Positions 9,689 through 18,239 of a stretch of 64,000 nt of DNA are shown one piece after another. The position numbers were made by a program, and so were the translations under genes. A model generated the notes under the pieces. That model was not told the DNA's origin and did no database searches. It saw only the letters and a list, made by a program, of their open reading frames with translations. This DNA comes from Sphingopyxis sp. (GTDB lineage: Bacteria; Pseudomonadota; Alphaproteobacteria; Sphingomonadales; Sphingomonadaceae): NCBI RefSeq assembly GCF_016704835.1, contig NZ_JADIZJ010000001.1, positions 1,473,001-1,537,000 of the forward strand, in the 5' to 3' direction. Position 1 is the first letter of the stretch; every line of letters begins with the position of its first letter.

Positions 9689-10109
9689 AAAAGATGCTCC
9701 ACTTGAATGGCACTTAATGCTTGAGGCTGGGCTGATAGGGGCACCGGCATAATTATCCAACGCCGCTTCTTTCGCCGGCCGTACGCGCGGGTGTCGGCAT
9801 ACCGTGGACGAGGCACCCACGATCGGTCGGGCTGTTCATGCTGGCTCGCTGCTCGGCAATAACCAGACAGCAAAGCTTCCCGGCCGGTCGCTCACTGCCG
9901 ACTCGCTGACAGGTTGGCCTCGTCTGCTCTCGATGATTCCAAGCCAAAAGGGGTCCGACCGCATTGGGCCAGTATCATCGTGCAAGCAGCAGGTAGCGGA
10001 CATGGATCATCCGAAATGTAGCATGCCAGGATGCTCTGCCCGTGCCCATATATTTGCTTTTACCCGCCCATTTGGGCAGTCTTGCCTAACACGGATAGGG
10101 GAGAGTTTC
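9689..10109. promoter_or_regulatory. Divergent control region, aminotransferase/amidohydrolase
   Basis: 421 bases between two divergent starts, so promoters for both genes must lie here or upstream. An in-frame reading continuous with the amidohydrolase exists upstream of its start but has no domain content. A short inverted repeat GCCCATTTGGGC lies near 10065-10077, shortly before the ribosome binding site. No known operator is recognised. Confidence 0.45.
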
Positions 10110-11663
10110 ATGGTGCGTGACATCACGCGGCGCCAGCTCGTTGGCGGCGCAATTGCCGGGAGCGCATTGGTAAATCTGCCGGTGCGTGCCGCGCCCCGGC
10201 GTGGGCCGACGATCTATTTCCGCGATGTCCTGCTTGTCGACGGCACCGGGGCCAAACCGCGCCGCGCGGACGTTGCCGTCGCCGGCGATCGTGTGGCGGC
10301 TATCTTGCCGCCACGCGGCGCCGCCCCGCACGGCGCGCGACTTGTTCTGGGCGAAGGGCGCGTCCTGGCGCCCGGATTTATTGACACCCACACGCATGGG
10401 AATCCGCTTGAGCAGTCCTACGATGCTTTCCTTGCCATGGGTGTGACCACCATTCTGCTGGGGGTAGATGGCAGTGGTCCCCGGGTCGGTGAAGATCTGA
10501 ATCTCGCAACTTGGCTGACGGCTGCCGATCGCGCGTCTCTCTCACTGAATGTTGCGGTGCTGGCGAGCCACGGCACGCTGCGCCGCGCCACCGGCATTCC
10601 GGACGCGGTGCGCCAGCCTGACGATGCCGCGCTCGCCCGGATGGCGGCGCAGCTCGACCGGGAGCTGACCGCTGGCGCCTTCGGGATATCTTACGGGCTA
10701 GAATATGTTCCAGGCATTTATGCCGCCGGCACCGAACTTGCCGGCCTCGGCCAAACCGTCGCTCGCCACGACGGCGTGGTCATGAGCCACATGCGCTCCG
10801 AAAATGACGACGAGATCGAGGCCTCGATCGAGGAACTGATTGCATCCGCGCACCCTGGCCGACCGCACATCTCGCACCTGAAAGTGGTGTTTGGCAAAGG
10901 CGAAGACCGCGCCCGCCGGTTGCTCGACTATATTGCCGCAAAACGCCGTTCCGGCATCGATCTGACCGCGGATGCCTATCCATACAGTGCTGGCTATACC
11001 GGCATTGCGCTGCTTTTCCCCGAATGGGCTTTGCCGCCCAGCGATTATGGCGCGATCGTCGCAGGGCGACGGCAGGAACTGCGCGCTCATCTGATCGCGC
11101 GCATGACCCGGCGCGGCGGGCCGGACGCGCTCTTGATCGGCACCGCGCCTTATGCGGGAAAAACACTGGCCCAAGCAGCGGATGAAGCTGGACTCCATTA
11201 TGCCGATTTCCTGATTAAGATCGGGCCGGGCGGCGCCTCCGGCGCGCATTTCACCATGGACGGCGCGCTGCAAGATATTCTCGTTCTCGATCCCGATGTC
11301 GCGATTTCGACCGACGGTGGTCCGGGCATGCGTCATCCGCGGGCCACCGGAACTTATGCCAAATTGATCGAGCAATATGTCGTGAACAGCGGCAGGCTTC
11401 CGATCGAGCATGCCGTCCGCAAAGCCACCGCGCTCCCGGCGCGAATCCTCCGGCTCGCCGATCGAGGAACAGTGCGACCGGGCGCGAAGGCGGACCTCAT
11501 CCTGTTTGCCCCCGAACGGGTGAAAGCGCGCTCGAGCTACCTCGACCCATTTGCACAGGCGCAAGGCTTCGACATGGTCATGGTGAACGGACGGGCAGCC
11601 TTTGAAGGCGGTGAGCGTGTGGGCGCTCCCGGTCGTCTGCTGCGCGCGGCGAGGGCGTCCTGA
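10110..11663 (+). CDS. Exported amidohydrolase, N-acyl-D-amino-acid deacylase-like
   Basis: 517 residues. The N-terminus TRRQLVGGAIAGSALVNLPVRA has twin arginines and a hydrophobic stretch, so export by Tat or Sec is likely. A D-aminoacylase type amidohydrolase follows: metal ligands HTH at 94-96 in GFIDTHTHGNP, HMRSEND, the ISHLK strand with a second histidine, DAYPY, and STDGGPGMRHPRATGTY near the end, the typical Asp and HPR...GT pattern of the family. The predicted reaction is hydrolysis of N-acylated D-amino acids or related dipeptides in the periplasm. AGGGGAGA at 10096-10104 supports the ATG at 10110. It is next to a DmpA-type peptidase and opposite an aminotransferase. Confidence 0.87.
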   Translation: MVRDITRRQLVGGAIAGSALVNLPVRAAPRRGPTIYFRDVLLVDGTGAKPRRADVAVAGDRVAAILPPRGAAPHGARLVLGEGRVLAPGFIDTHTHGNPLEQSYDAFLAMGVTTILLGVDGSGPRVGEDLNLATWLTAADRASLSLNVAVLASHGTLRRATGIPDAVRQPDDAALARMAAQLDRELTAGAFGISYGLEYVPGIYAAGTELAGLGQTVARHDGVVMSHMRSENDDEIEASIEELIASAHPGRPHISHLKVVFGKGEDRARRLLDYIAAKRRSGIDLTADAYPYSAGYTGIALLFPEWALPPSDYGAIVAGRRQELRAHLIARMTRRGGPDALLIGTAPYAGKTLAQAADEAGLHYADFLIKIGPGGASGAHFTMDGALQDILVLDPDVAISTDGGPGMRHPRATGTYAKLIEQYVVNSGRLPIEHAVRKATALPARILRLADRGTVRPGAKADLILFAPERVKARSSYLDPFAQAQGFDMVMVNGRAAFEGGERVGAPGRLLRAARAS

Positions 11664-11732
11664 TCAACGCTCAGCTCTAAAGGAGGCGCGATGGCTGGCC
11701 GTCACCGACAGCTGGGCGGACTGGCGGCGCGG

Positions 11733-12857
11733 TCACCGGTCCTCAGGGGTCAGCCAGGGCAATATCGTTTCGACCGGCAGCCGCTCGACTGTGCCGCGAT
11801 GCCCCTTGACGGTCTTTCCGGCGAACAGCGAGTTGACGACAGCCTCCTCGGTCGCTTCAGCAACGGCCTGAAACAGCGGCGAAAGCGCCTCGTTGCGTAG
11901 ATCGTCGATTTGCACCGTCGGCGCGCTTCCCTCCTCGCGGCGCACCGCCGGGCTGGTCGAAAATGCAATCGCATAGTCGCCAGATCCGTTGGAAAAGGAC
12001 GATCCTGTCCGTCCGATCCCGATGAACGCACGCTCGGCGATACGGCGCAGGTTGCGATCGGACATCGGCGCATCGGTGGCAATCACCACGACGATGGAGC
12101 CGTCAGCAGTATCGCGATCGGCCTGATCAGCGAAGGCGTGGCGGCCGAGTTTGATACCGACCGGCACACCGGCAATGTTCAGGACACCGCCGTAGTTGCT
12201 CTGGACCAACACCCCAAGGGTCCAGCCGCCTTGCGAACTTGGCAGCCTGCGCGACGCCGTGCCGATGCCGCCTTTAAAACCGAACGCCACCGTTCCGGTA
12301 CCCGCTCCGACCGACCCTTCTTCGACTGCCCCGCCTTTTGCTCGCTCAATGGCGCGCCGGGCGTCGGCGACGGTGACGCGGCGGCGGCGAATATCGTTCA
12401 AGACGCCGTCGTTCGTTTCACCGACGACGGCGTTGACCGACCGGACTTCCTCATTGCCCGGCTGGGTCAGCGTCCATTCGATCGCCGCAGCCGCGGCTTC
12501 GGGGACGTTGAGCGTGTTGGTCAGTAATATGGGTGTCTCGATCTCACCGAGTTCGGCGACCTGCGTCGAGCCAACAAACTTCCCGAACGCGTTAAAGGCG
12601 ACAAAGCCGGCGGGAACGCGCGAGCGAAAGACATTGCCGCCATGCGGCAGGATCGCCGTGACGCCGGTATGGATATCAGTGCCTTCTTTGATCGTGACAT
12701 GGCCAACCTGGACCCCGTCAACATCGGTGATGCTATTGAGCGGGCCGCTGGTGAGAACGCCGATAGTGACACCGGCCTCGCGCGCGCGCTCACCCGGGGG
12801 CGCAACGGATGCCACGGCCAGCAGGCCCATTGCCACAATCGTCTTACTCAATATCAT
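11733..12857 (-). CDS. P1 family peptidase, DmpA-type (D-aminopeptidase/esterase)
   Basis: 374 residues with a signal peptide (hydrophobic segment about 6-19). DmpA-family N-terminal nucleophile hydrolases cleave themselves before a Ser, which becomes the nucleophile; here DGSIVVVIATDAPM holds Gly253-Ser254 at the expected place. The N-terminal half carries NSITDVDGVQVGH and the Asn/Gly-rich substrate segments of the family (LLTNTLNVPEAAAAAIEW, NAVVGETNDG). DmpA enzymes release N-terminal amino acids, some with D specificity, and beta-peptides in related members. It is convergent with the D-aminoacylase-like gene, and both are predicted to be exported, suggesting a periplasmic peptide-scavenging function. 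Confidence 0.9.
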   Translation of the reverse strand: MILSKTIVAMGLLAVASVAPPGERAREAGVTIGVLTSGPLNSITDVDGVQVGHVTIKEGTDIHTGVTAILPHGGNVFRSRVPAGFVAFNAFGKFVGSTQVAELGEIETPILLTNTLNVPEAAAAAIEWTLTQPGNEEVRSVNAVVGETNDGVLNDIRRRRVTVADARRAIERAKGGAVEEGSVGAGTGTVAFGFKGGIGTASRRLPSSQGGWTLGVLVQSNYGGVLNIAGVPVGIKLGRHAFADQADRDTADGSIVVVIATDAPMSDRNLRRIAERAFIGIGRTGSSFSNGSGDYAIAFSTSPAVRREEGSAPTVQIDDLRNEALSPLFQAVAEATEEAVVNSLFAGKTVKGHRGTVERLPVETILPWLTPEDR

Positions 12858-13255
12858 TGGTACACCCGTATCGTGCGCCTGCTCGTCCTCGCAACCAATA
12901 CCGTCAAATCAAACTTCCGGTCCATTGTCTTGTCGGCGATGATGATGCCCTGTTGGCCTGGGTGGCGACAGCGCAGCTCTGTGCGGACGAGACGGGCCGC
13001 CGGTTGCCCCAACCGGCGGCGTCCTCATTGATACGGACGGCGATTACATGATTGCCGCGACCTCGCTGCTCGCGAGTCGCGCCGGTCCGCGCTTCACGGA
13101 GATGGAATCGGCGAACGCTCGATGGAGCGATGTGAAAGATTCGAGGCCGAACGCGCGCGACAAACTGGCGTAGCTCGCTGCGAGGTCAATCGACTGCTGG
13201 CTGGGATCAATTCACAAAGCTTTGAACTGTGTACAAGCTCAACTTTAGCTAATCA
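12858..13255 (+). pseudogene. Possible gene remnant in intergenic region
   Basis: About 400 bases between two minus-strand genes. On the plus strand a readable stretch ends with TDGDYMIAATSLLASR and VKDSRPNARDKLA before a TAG at 13171-13173, while an upstream piece in another frame reads LVGDDDALLAWVATAQ. Together they look like the C-terminal end of a protein that has lost its start and one base of frame. The protein family is not recognised. The last 80 bases before argJ are AT-richer. Confidence 0.3.
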
Positions 13256-14482
13256 TTAGCTGCGATAGTCGGCGTTGATGCTGATGTAGCCATGGGTTAA
13301 ATCGCACGTCCACACGGTCGCGCGACCTTCGCCTAATCTGAGGTCCGCGCCGATGCGGATGTTCTGACCCGTTAGATGCGCCGCGACTGGCGCCTCATCA
13401 TAGCCTTCGACGGGAAGGCCGTCTTTCGCCACCCAATGATCGCCGAAGCGAATCGCCAGCTTGTCGCGGTCGGCGGGTTCGCCCGCCTTGCCAACCGCCA
13501 TAACGACGCGGCCCCAATTGGCGTCTTCGCCCGCGATTGCGGTCTTCACCAGCGGCGAGTTGGCAATTGCGAGCGCGACGCGTTTCGCGCTGTCGTCGCT
13601 GATCGCGCCGCTCACCTGCACCTCGATGAATTTCGACGCGCCTTCGCCGTCGCGCACGACTTGCTGCGCGAGGTCGAGTGCGACCTGCCGGATCGCCGCG
13701 TCGAGGGCATCGGCGCCGGGATCGTCGCGGGTAAACAGCGGGGCGTTGCCCGCCTGTCCGGTCGCGAAAAGCAGCACGGTGTCGCTCGTCGAAGTGTCGC
13801 TGTCGACGGTGATGCTGTTGAACGTCGCGCCAGTCGCCTCGCTGAGCATCTCCTGCAGCAGCGTCGGAGCGACCGCGGCGTCGGTGAAAATATAGCCGAG
13901 CATCGTCGCCATGTCGGGGGCGATCATCCCCGATCCCTTGACGATCCCCGCAACATGGACGGTCTTGTCGCCGACGATTGCGCTCGCGGTCGAGCCCTTG
14001 GCGAAGGTGTCGGTGGTGCAGATCGTTTCGGCGGCCGCCTCCCACGAGCAGGGTTGTGCGGTGAGCGCAGCCTCGACCCCGGCGCGCGCCTTGTCCTTGG
14101 GCAAGGGCACGCCGATGACGCCGGTCGAGCTGACGAACACTTCGTTCGCGTCGCAGCTGAGGTGATCCGCGACCTGCGCCATGATCTGCTCGACCGCCTC
14201 GCGGCCGCGATAGCCGGTGAACGCGTTGCTGTTGCCCGCGTTGACGATCAGCGCGCGGCCGATGCCGCCCTTGACCTGCTCGCGGCCGAGTTCGACTTCG
14301 GAAGAGCAGCAGATGTTGCGTGTGAAGACGCCCGCAACCGTCGTGCCGGGCGCGAGCTCGACATAGGTGAGGTCGCAGCGGTCCCAGTTTTTGTACTGCG
14401 CGCGCGCGATGCGGAGCGTCACCCCGGCGATGTCGGGGAGCGTGGGAAAAGCGGCGGGGGCCAAGGGGGAGCGGGTGGTCAT
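13256..14482 (-). CDS. argJ: Bifunctional ornithine acetyltransferase/N-acetylglutamate synthase
   Basis: 408 residues. ArgJ transfers acetyl from N2-acetylornithine to glutamate (and may also use acetyl-CoA), closing the cyclic arginine pathway in the cytoplasm. It is an Ntn-type enzyme that splits into alpha and beta chains: the conserved KGSGMIAPDMATML motif places cleavage between Ala192 and the nucleophile Thr193. NAGNSNAFTG (81-90) and SSTGVIG (118-124), which forms the oxyanion hole, are intact. The C-terminus ends HGYISINADYRS, usual for the family. A hairpin-rich repeat separates it from the aldehyde dehydrogenase upstream. Confidence 0.96.
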   Translation of the reverse strand: MTTRSPLAPAAFPTLPDIAGVTLRIARAQYKNWDRCDLTYVELAPGTTVAGVFTRNICCSSEVELGREQVKGGIGRALIVNAGNSNAFTGYRGREAVEQIMAQVADHLSCDANEVFVSSTGVIGVPLPKDKARAGVEAALTAQPCSWEAAAETICTTDTFAKGSTASAIVGDKTVHVAGIVKGSGMIAPDMATMLGYIFTDAAVAPTLLQEMLSEATGATFNSITVDSDTSTSDTVLLFATGQAGNAPLFTRDDPGADALDAAIRQVALDLAQQVVRDGEGASKFIEVQVSGAISDDSAKRVALAIANSPLVKTAIAGEDANWGRVVMAVGKAGEPADRDKLAIRFGDHWVAKDGLPVEGYDEAPVAAHLTGQNIRIGADLRLGEGRATVWTCDLTHGYISINADYRS

Positions 14483-14518
14483 GGAAGAGCGCTTAGCGCC
14501 TCTTCCCCAAACGCAAAA

Positions 14519-14540
14519 CCCCTCCTCTTCAGAGGAGGGG
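14519..14540 (-). terminator. Hairpin with T-run on minus strand (repeat family B, end 1)
   Basis: CCCCTCCTCT and AGAGGAGGGG pair with a 2-base loop; on the minus strand TTTTG follows. A matching hairpin lies at 14613-14634, and the two are mutual inverted repeats bounding about 116 bases. This is a dispersed intergenic element (compare 42296-42434) that may also terminate the aldehyde dehydrogenase transcript. Confidence 0.55.
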
Positions 14541-14612
14541 CAGCGAAACTTGCGAGCTTGCTCGCTGGTTGCGGGGGAGATTGAGGCTGCGACGCGACAG
14601 CATCACCCCCAA

Positions 14613-14634
14613 CCCCTCCTCTGAAGAGGAGGGG
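14613..14634. repeat. Hairpin repeat family B, end 2
   Basis: This 22-base palindrome of the CCTCCTCT/AGAGGAGG type is the reverse complement of 14519-14540. It sits 11 bases past the aldehyde dehydrogenase stop. TTT follows on the plus strand, so the pair could act in either direction. Confidence 0.65.
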
Positions 14635-14644
14635 TTTAATACGA

Positions 14645-16078
14645 TCAACCCGGAATGCCGCTGATCGACTTCACTTCCATGAAATCCTTCAGCCCGAACA
14701 CGCCGCCTTCGCGGCCGTTGCCGGAAGCTTTGTAGCCGCCGAATGCCGCGCCGGGACCGGGGCCCCAGGCGTTGACCGCCACCATGCCCGCGCGCAGCTT
14801 CGGTGCGACGGCGGCGGCCTTGGCGGGATCGCCTGAGATCACCGCCGACAGGCCATATTCGGTGTCATTGGCGATATCGACCGCCTCGTCGAGGTCGCCA
14901 TAGGCCATGATCGTCGCGACGGGGCCAAAGATTTCCTCGTTGGCGATCCGCATGTCGCGGGTGACGCCCGAGAAGACCGTCGGCTTGATATAGTAGCCGC
15001 GGTTGACGTTGCTCGGCAGGCCGGTGCCGCCGGTCTCCAGCGTCGCGCCTTCGTCGATCGCCGACTGGATCAGCCCCTGGATCTTGTCGAACTGCGCCTT
15101 GTTGACGACGGGGCCGATATGGCCGCCTTCGCTCATTGGATCGCCGACCTGCGTGCCGTCGAACATCGCCTTGATCACGCCGACCGCTTCGGCCTGACGC
15201 TCTTTCTGGACCAGGATGCGCGTCGGCGCGATGCAGCTTTGGCCGGTGTTGACCAGCACGCCCTGCACCGTCGGCGGCAGCACCGCGGCGAAATCGGCGT
15301 CGGGCAGGACGATGTTCGGCGACTTGCCGCCGAGTTCCTGATGGACTCGTTTGACGGTGTCGGCGGCGGCCTTGGCGACGAGGATGCCGGCGCGGGTCGA
15401 TCCGGTGAAGCTGACCATTTCGATGCCGGGGTGCGCGCTGATCGCGTTGCCGACGGTCGGGCCGTCACCCTGCACGAGGTTGAATACGCCCGGCGGGACG
15501 CCCGCGGCGTCGAGGATCTCGGCAAAGATCGTCGCGTTGCCCGGGCATTCTTCGGACGGTTTCAGCACCATCGTATTACCCGCGGCGAGCGCTGGGGCGA
15601 CCTTCAATGCAATCTGGTTGAGCGGCCAGTTCCACGGCGTGATCATGCCCACGACGCCGATCGGTTCGTAAGCGATGACGCCCGCGGCATATTTTTCGGT
15701 GAAGTTGAAATCCTTGAGCGCGGCGATCGTGCCGAGGAAGCCGCCGATGCCGGCGCCGACTTGTGCGGTGCCGGCAAAGCTGACCGGGGCGCCCATTTCG
15801 CTTGCCATCGATTTGGCGAGGTCGCCCGCGCGCTTCTTATATTCCTCGACGATGCGGTTCAGCAGGTCGAGGCGCTCTTCGCGCGTCGTCTGCGACCAGC
15901 TCTTCAACGCCTCGCGCGCCGCGGCGACGGCATCGTCGACGTCGGTAGCGGTGCCGAGGACGATCGTCGACGCGGCCTCTTCGGTCGCCGGGTTGATCAC
16001 GTCGTGCGGCTTGCCGCCTTTGCTGTCGACCCACTGGCCGCCGATGTAATTCTGCTTGAGATGCGTTTCGGTGCTCAT
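14645..16078 (-). CDS. NAD(P)-dependent aldehyde dehydrogenase family protein
   Basis: 477 residues, normal for the ALDH superfamily. Visible landmarks: PWNWPLNQ of the Rossmann region, KPSE with the cofactor-binding lysine, SFTGSTRAG, catalytic-base Glu in HQELGGKSPN, nucleophile Cys in NTGQSCIAPTR, and EEIFGPVATI. It oxidises an aldehyde to its acid with NAD(P)+; the substrate is not evident. The ATG at 16078 has GGGAGA upstream. The gene is followed by a hairpin repeat and argJ; no catabolic partner gene is adjacent, so it is probably a single transcription unit. Confidence 0.94.
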   Translation of the reverse strand: MSTETHLKQNYIGGQWVDSKGGKPHDVINPATEEAASTIVLGTATDVDDAVAAAREALKSWSQTTREERLDLLNRIVEEYKKRAGDLAKSMASEMGAPVSFAGTAQVGAGIGGFLGTIAALKDFNFTEKYAAGVIAYEPIGVVGMITPWNWPLNQIALKVAPALAAGNTMVLKPSEECPGNATIFAEILDAAGVPPGVFNLVQGDGPTVGNAISAHPGIEMVSFTGSTRAGILVAKAAADTVKRVHQELGGKSPNIVLPDADFAAVLPPTVQGVLVNTGQSCIAPTRILVQKERQAEAVGVIKAMFDGTQVGDPMSEGGHIGPVVNKAQFDKIQGLIQSAIDEGATLETGGTGLPSNVNRGYYIKPTVFSGVTRDMRIANEEIFGPVATIMAYGDLDEAVDIANDTEYGLSAVISGDPAKAAAVAPKLRAGMVAVNAWGPGPGAAFGGYKASGNGREGGVFGLKDFMEVKSISGIPG

Positions 16079-16173
16079 GTCCTGTCTCCCATCGGCGGTG
16101 AATCCGTCTCGGATTGCTACCTAATCACTGTGGCGGATGAATCAAGCAAAGGCCAACTGGCAATTGCGGCAGG

Positions 16174-17484
16174 TCAGCGCTTTTCCGCAGAAAGTCGTGA
16201 CATCAATATGGCGGCGCGGGTCGCCTGCCGTCCGATGCTGGGGATATCGACCGCCTCACCCGGGGCATGGTCGCCGGTGCTGTGCGGCCCGAGTCCCGCG
16301 AGCCCGTCGACGTCGGCGGCGACGAAGCTGATGTCGCCCGCGCCGCGCTTCAGCGGATCGAGCGCCGCCATTTCGGCAAGGGCGAGGTCGCGGTTCACGC
16401 CGTTGAGTTTGCTCAGCAGCGCGCGGTTGCCGTCGGTCGGCGCCATCGACGGATAGCCGCCGGGGTCGAACGCGATCTTCGCATCCGTCCCGGGAGCGTG
16501 CTCGCCAACGATCGCTGTCATCTTTGCCTTCACGCGCTCGATCTGGTCGGGTGACAACGCGCGCAGGTCGCCGCGTGCGACCGCGATGGGGGCAATGATG
16601 TTGGTCTTGCCGGTGACGGTCGCGCGGATGCCGCCCGCGTCCAGATCGGCCTGCTGCCCGCCCGCGATAAGACCGACGTTGAAGGTCAGGTTCGGTTCGG
16701 GAAGTTCGGTGCGAAAGCGGTAGAGGATGCGCGTGAGTTCATAAATCGCGCCGTCGCCCGCCGCGGCGCTGAAGATGCCCGAACTGTGTGCGCTCTTCCC
16801 CGTTGCGGTGACGGTCCAGCTGTCCGACGAGCGGCGCGCTACCGACCCCATGTCGGCGCCATTGTCGCGCACCAGCCCTTCGAAATCGAGCGCGACGTCG
16901 CTGCGCTTGCCCGCCGCGATTAAGTCGGCGCGCGCCCTTTCGATCGGCGTGCCCGCGTCTTCCTCGTCGCCGGTCATGTGGATTTCGATATTGGCGTCCT
17001 TGAGCGTCCCCGCCGCCTGCATTGCGCGCAGCGCCGCGACGATAACGACCATGCCGCCCTTGTCGTCGCCCGCGCCGGGACCTTCGCCCATGTCACCCTT
17101 GCGCGTGAAAGTCTGGAACGGCGAGTCGGGTTCGAACACGGTGTCGAGATGCGCGATGAGGAGCAGGCGTTTGGTGTCGGGCTTTCCGGCATGTGTCGCG
17201 ATCAGATGGCCCGCGCGGCCGGTATCGGTCATCGGCTTCCACTCGACCTTGAAGCCCAAAGGTTCGAGCTCAGCGCGCATCATCGCCCCGACCTTTTCGA
17301 CGCCCTCAAGGTTGAGCGAGCCGCTGTTCTGGTTGACCAGTTTTTCCAGCAGGGTGAGGCTGCGATCCTGTTCGGCCGCCACCGTTTTTGCCATGCCGCT
17401 CTCGGCTTTGGAAAGTTCGGCTTGCGCCGTTGGCGCGAGCGCGAGCTGAACGGCGACGATCGCAGCAAGCGGCATTGATTTCAT
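16174..17484 (-). CDS. Exported M20 family metallopeptidase (carboxypeptidase G2-like)
   Basis: 436 residues starting with a signal peptide (hydrophobic PLAAIVAVQLALAPTAQA, cleavage after AQA about residue 22). The M20 zinc site is complete: HLD in LLIAHLDTVF, GAGDDKGG with the bridging Asp, TGDEEDAGT with the catalytic and ligand Glu residues, and the C-terminal His in GLGPHSTGDHAPGE. An insert dimerisation domain containing SAHSSG lies between. The family removes C-terminal residues, and glutamate carboxypeptidases are the nearest type. The start at 17484 is preferred over a longer reading because it begins with the signal peptide and has GGAG seven bases upstream. Confidence 0.9.
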   Translation of the reverse strand: MKSMPLAAIVAVQLALAPTAQAELSKAESGMAKTVAAEQDRSLTLLEKLVNQNSGSLNLEGVEKVGAMMRAELEPLGFKVEWKPMTDTGRAGHLIATHAGKPDTKRLLLIAHLDTVFEPDSPFQTFTRKGDMGEGPGAGDDKGGMVVIVAALRAMQAAGTLKDANIEIHMTGDEEDAGTPIERARADLIAAGKRSDVALDFEGLVRDNGADMGSVARRSSDSWTVTATGKSAHSSGIFSAAAGDGAIYELTRILYRFRTELPEPNLTFNVGLIAGGQQADLDAGGIRATVTGKTNIIAPIAVARGDLRALSPDQIERVKAKMTAIVGEHAPGTDAKIAFDPGGYPSMAPTDGNRALLSKLNGVNRDLALAEMAALDPLKRGAGDISFVAADVDGLAGLGPHSTGDHAPGEAVDIPSIGRQATRAAILMSRLSAEKR

Positions 17485-17575
17485 GGAGGGCTCCGGCCTT
17501 AGACTTTTCAAATCGTCGCCTTCGCGGGGGCGACAGATATCGATTGTGCCTTGCTTGACGCTGCTCGGCAAGCGA

Positions 17576-18187
17576 TCAGCCCGGATAGGGCGAAGCCTTG
17601 AGCAGCCGCGCCAGATGTGCGGCGTTGGCGGCGACCATCTTCGCCGTCTCGGTGACCTTACGCGGGCGGTGCGCGAGATCCTTGAAATCGACCGACCCCA
17701 TCGCCTCGCCTACCCAGTAACAGGCAGCGACGGCGGGGATCGTCCAGCCAGTGTCGTTCAGCGCCTGAAACAGCTGGGCCGAGGCGTTGTGCGCTCCGTC
17801 TTCGTTCCCGACGATCGCGGCAACCGCGACCTTGGAATAGCTGGGCATCCGCCCCGCGTCGTCGGTTTCGCCAAGAAAGGCATCCATCCGCTCAAGCACC
17901 AGCTTTGCGACGCTCGACGCCTGTCCCATCCAGATCGGGGTGCCAAATATCAAGATGTCGGCCGAAAGGATCTGCTCGCGTATCTTGGGCCAGTCGTCGC
18001 CCGCTCCCTCGTCTGACGAGACGCCCCATTTGACACGGTGCGCGGCGATGCGGATGGGTTCGCTGACCTTCACGCCCTGACCGGAAAAATGCTCGGCGAG
18101 GACGGCAATCATCGCGTCGGTCGAACTTGCGCGGCCCTTGGCGGACAGTGAGCAGTTGATGGCGGTGGCAGTGAGCGGGGCGGCCAT
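17576..18187 (-). CDS. Flavodoxin family/NADPH-dependent FMN reductase-like protein
   Basis: 203 residues with a flavodoxin-like fold: an N-terminal phosphate loop INCSLSAKGRASST, then ILIFGTPIWMGQASSVAKLVLERMD, the classic second FMN-contacting loop of NAD(P)H:FMN reductases and WrbA-like proteins. It is probably a cytoplasmic flavin or quinone reductase. AAAGGA lies seven bases before the ATG at 18187. It lies in the same direction as the M20 peptidase, 91 bases apart, and downstream of the lipoprotein sugar dehydrogenase's opposite end; no clear operon function is evident. Confidence 0.85.
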   Translation of the reverse strand: MAAPLTATAINCSLSAKGRASSTDAMIAVLAEHFSGQGVKVSEPIRIAAHRVKWGVSSDEGAGDDWPKIREQILSADILIFGTPIWMGQASSVAKLVLERMDAFLGETDDAGRMPSYSKVAVAAIVGNEDGAHNASAQLFQALNDTGWTIPAVAACYWVGEAMGSVDFKDLAHRPRKVTETAKMVAANAAHLARLLKASPYPG

Positions 18188-18239
18188 GGCATATCCTTTG
18201 CGGGGTGTACCCCCGCGCAAGAAAGCCGCGGCGTGTCCG

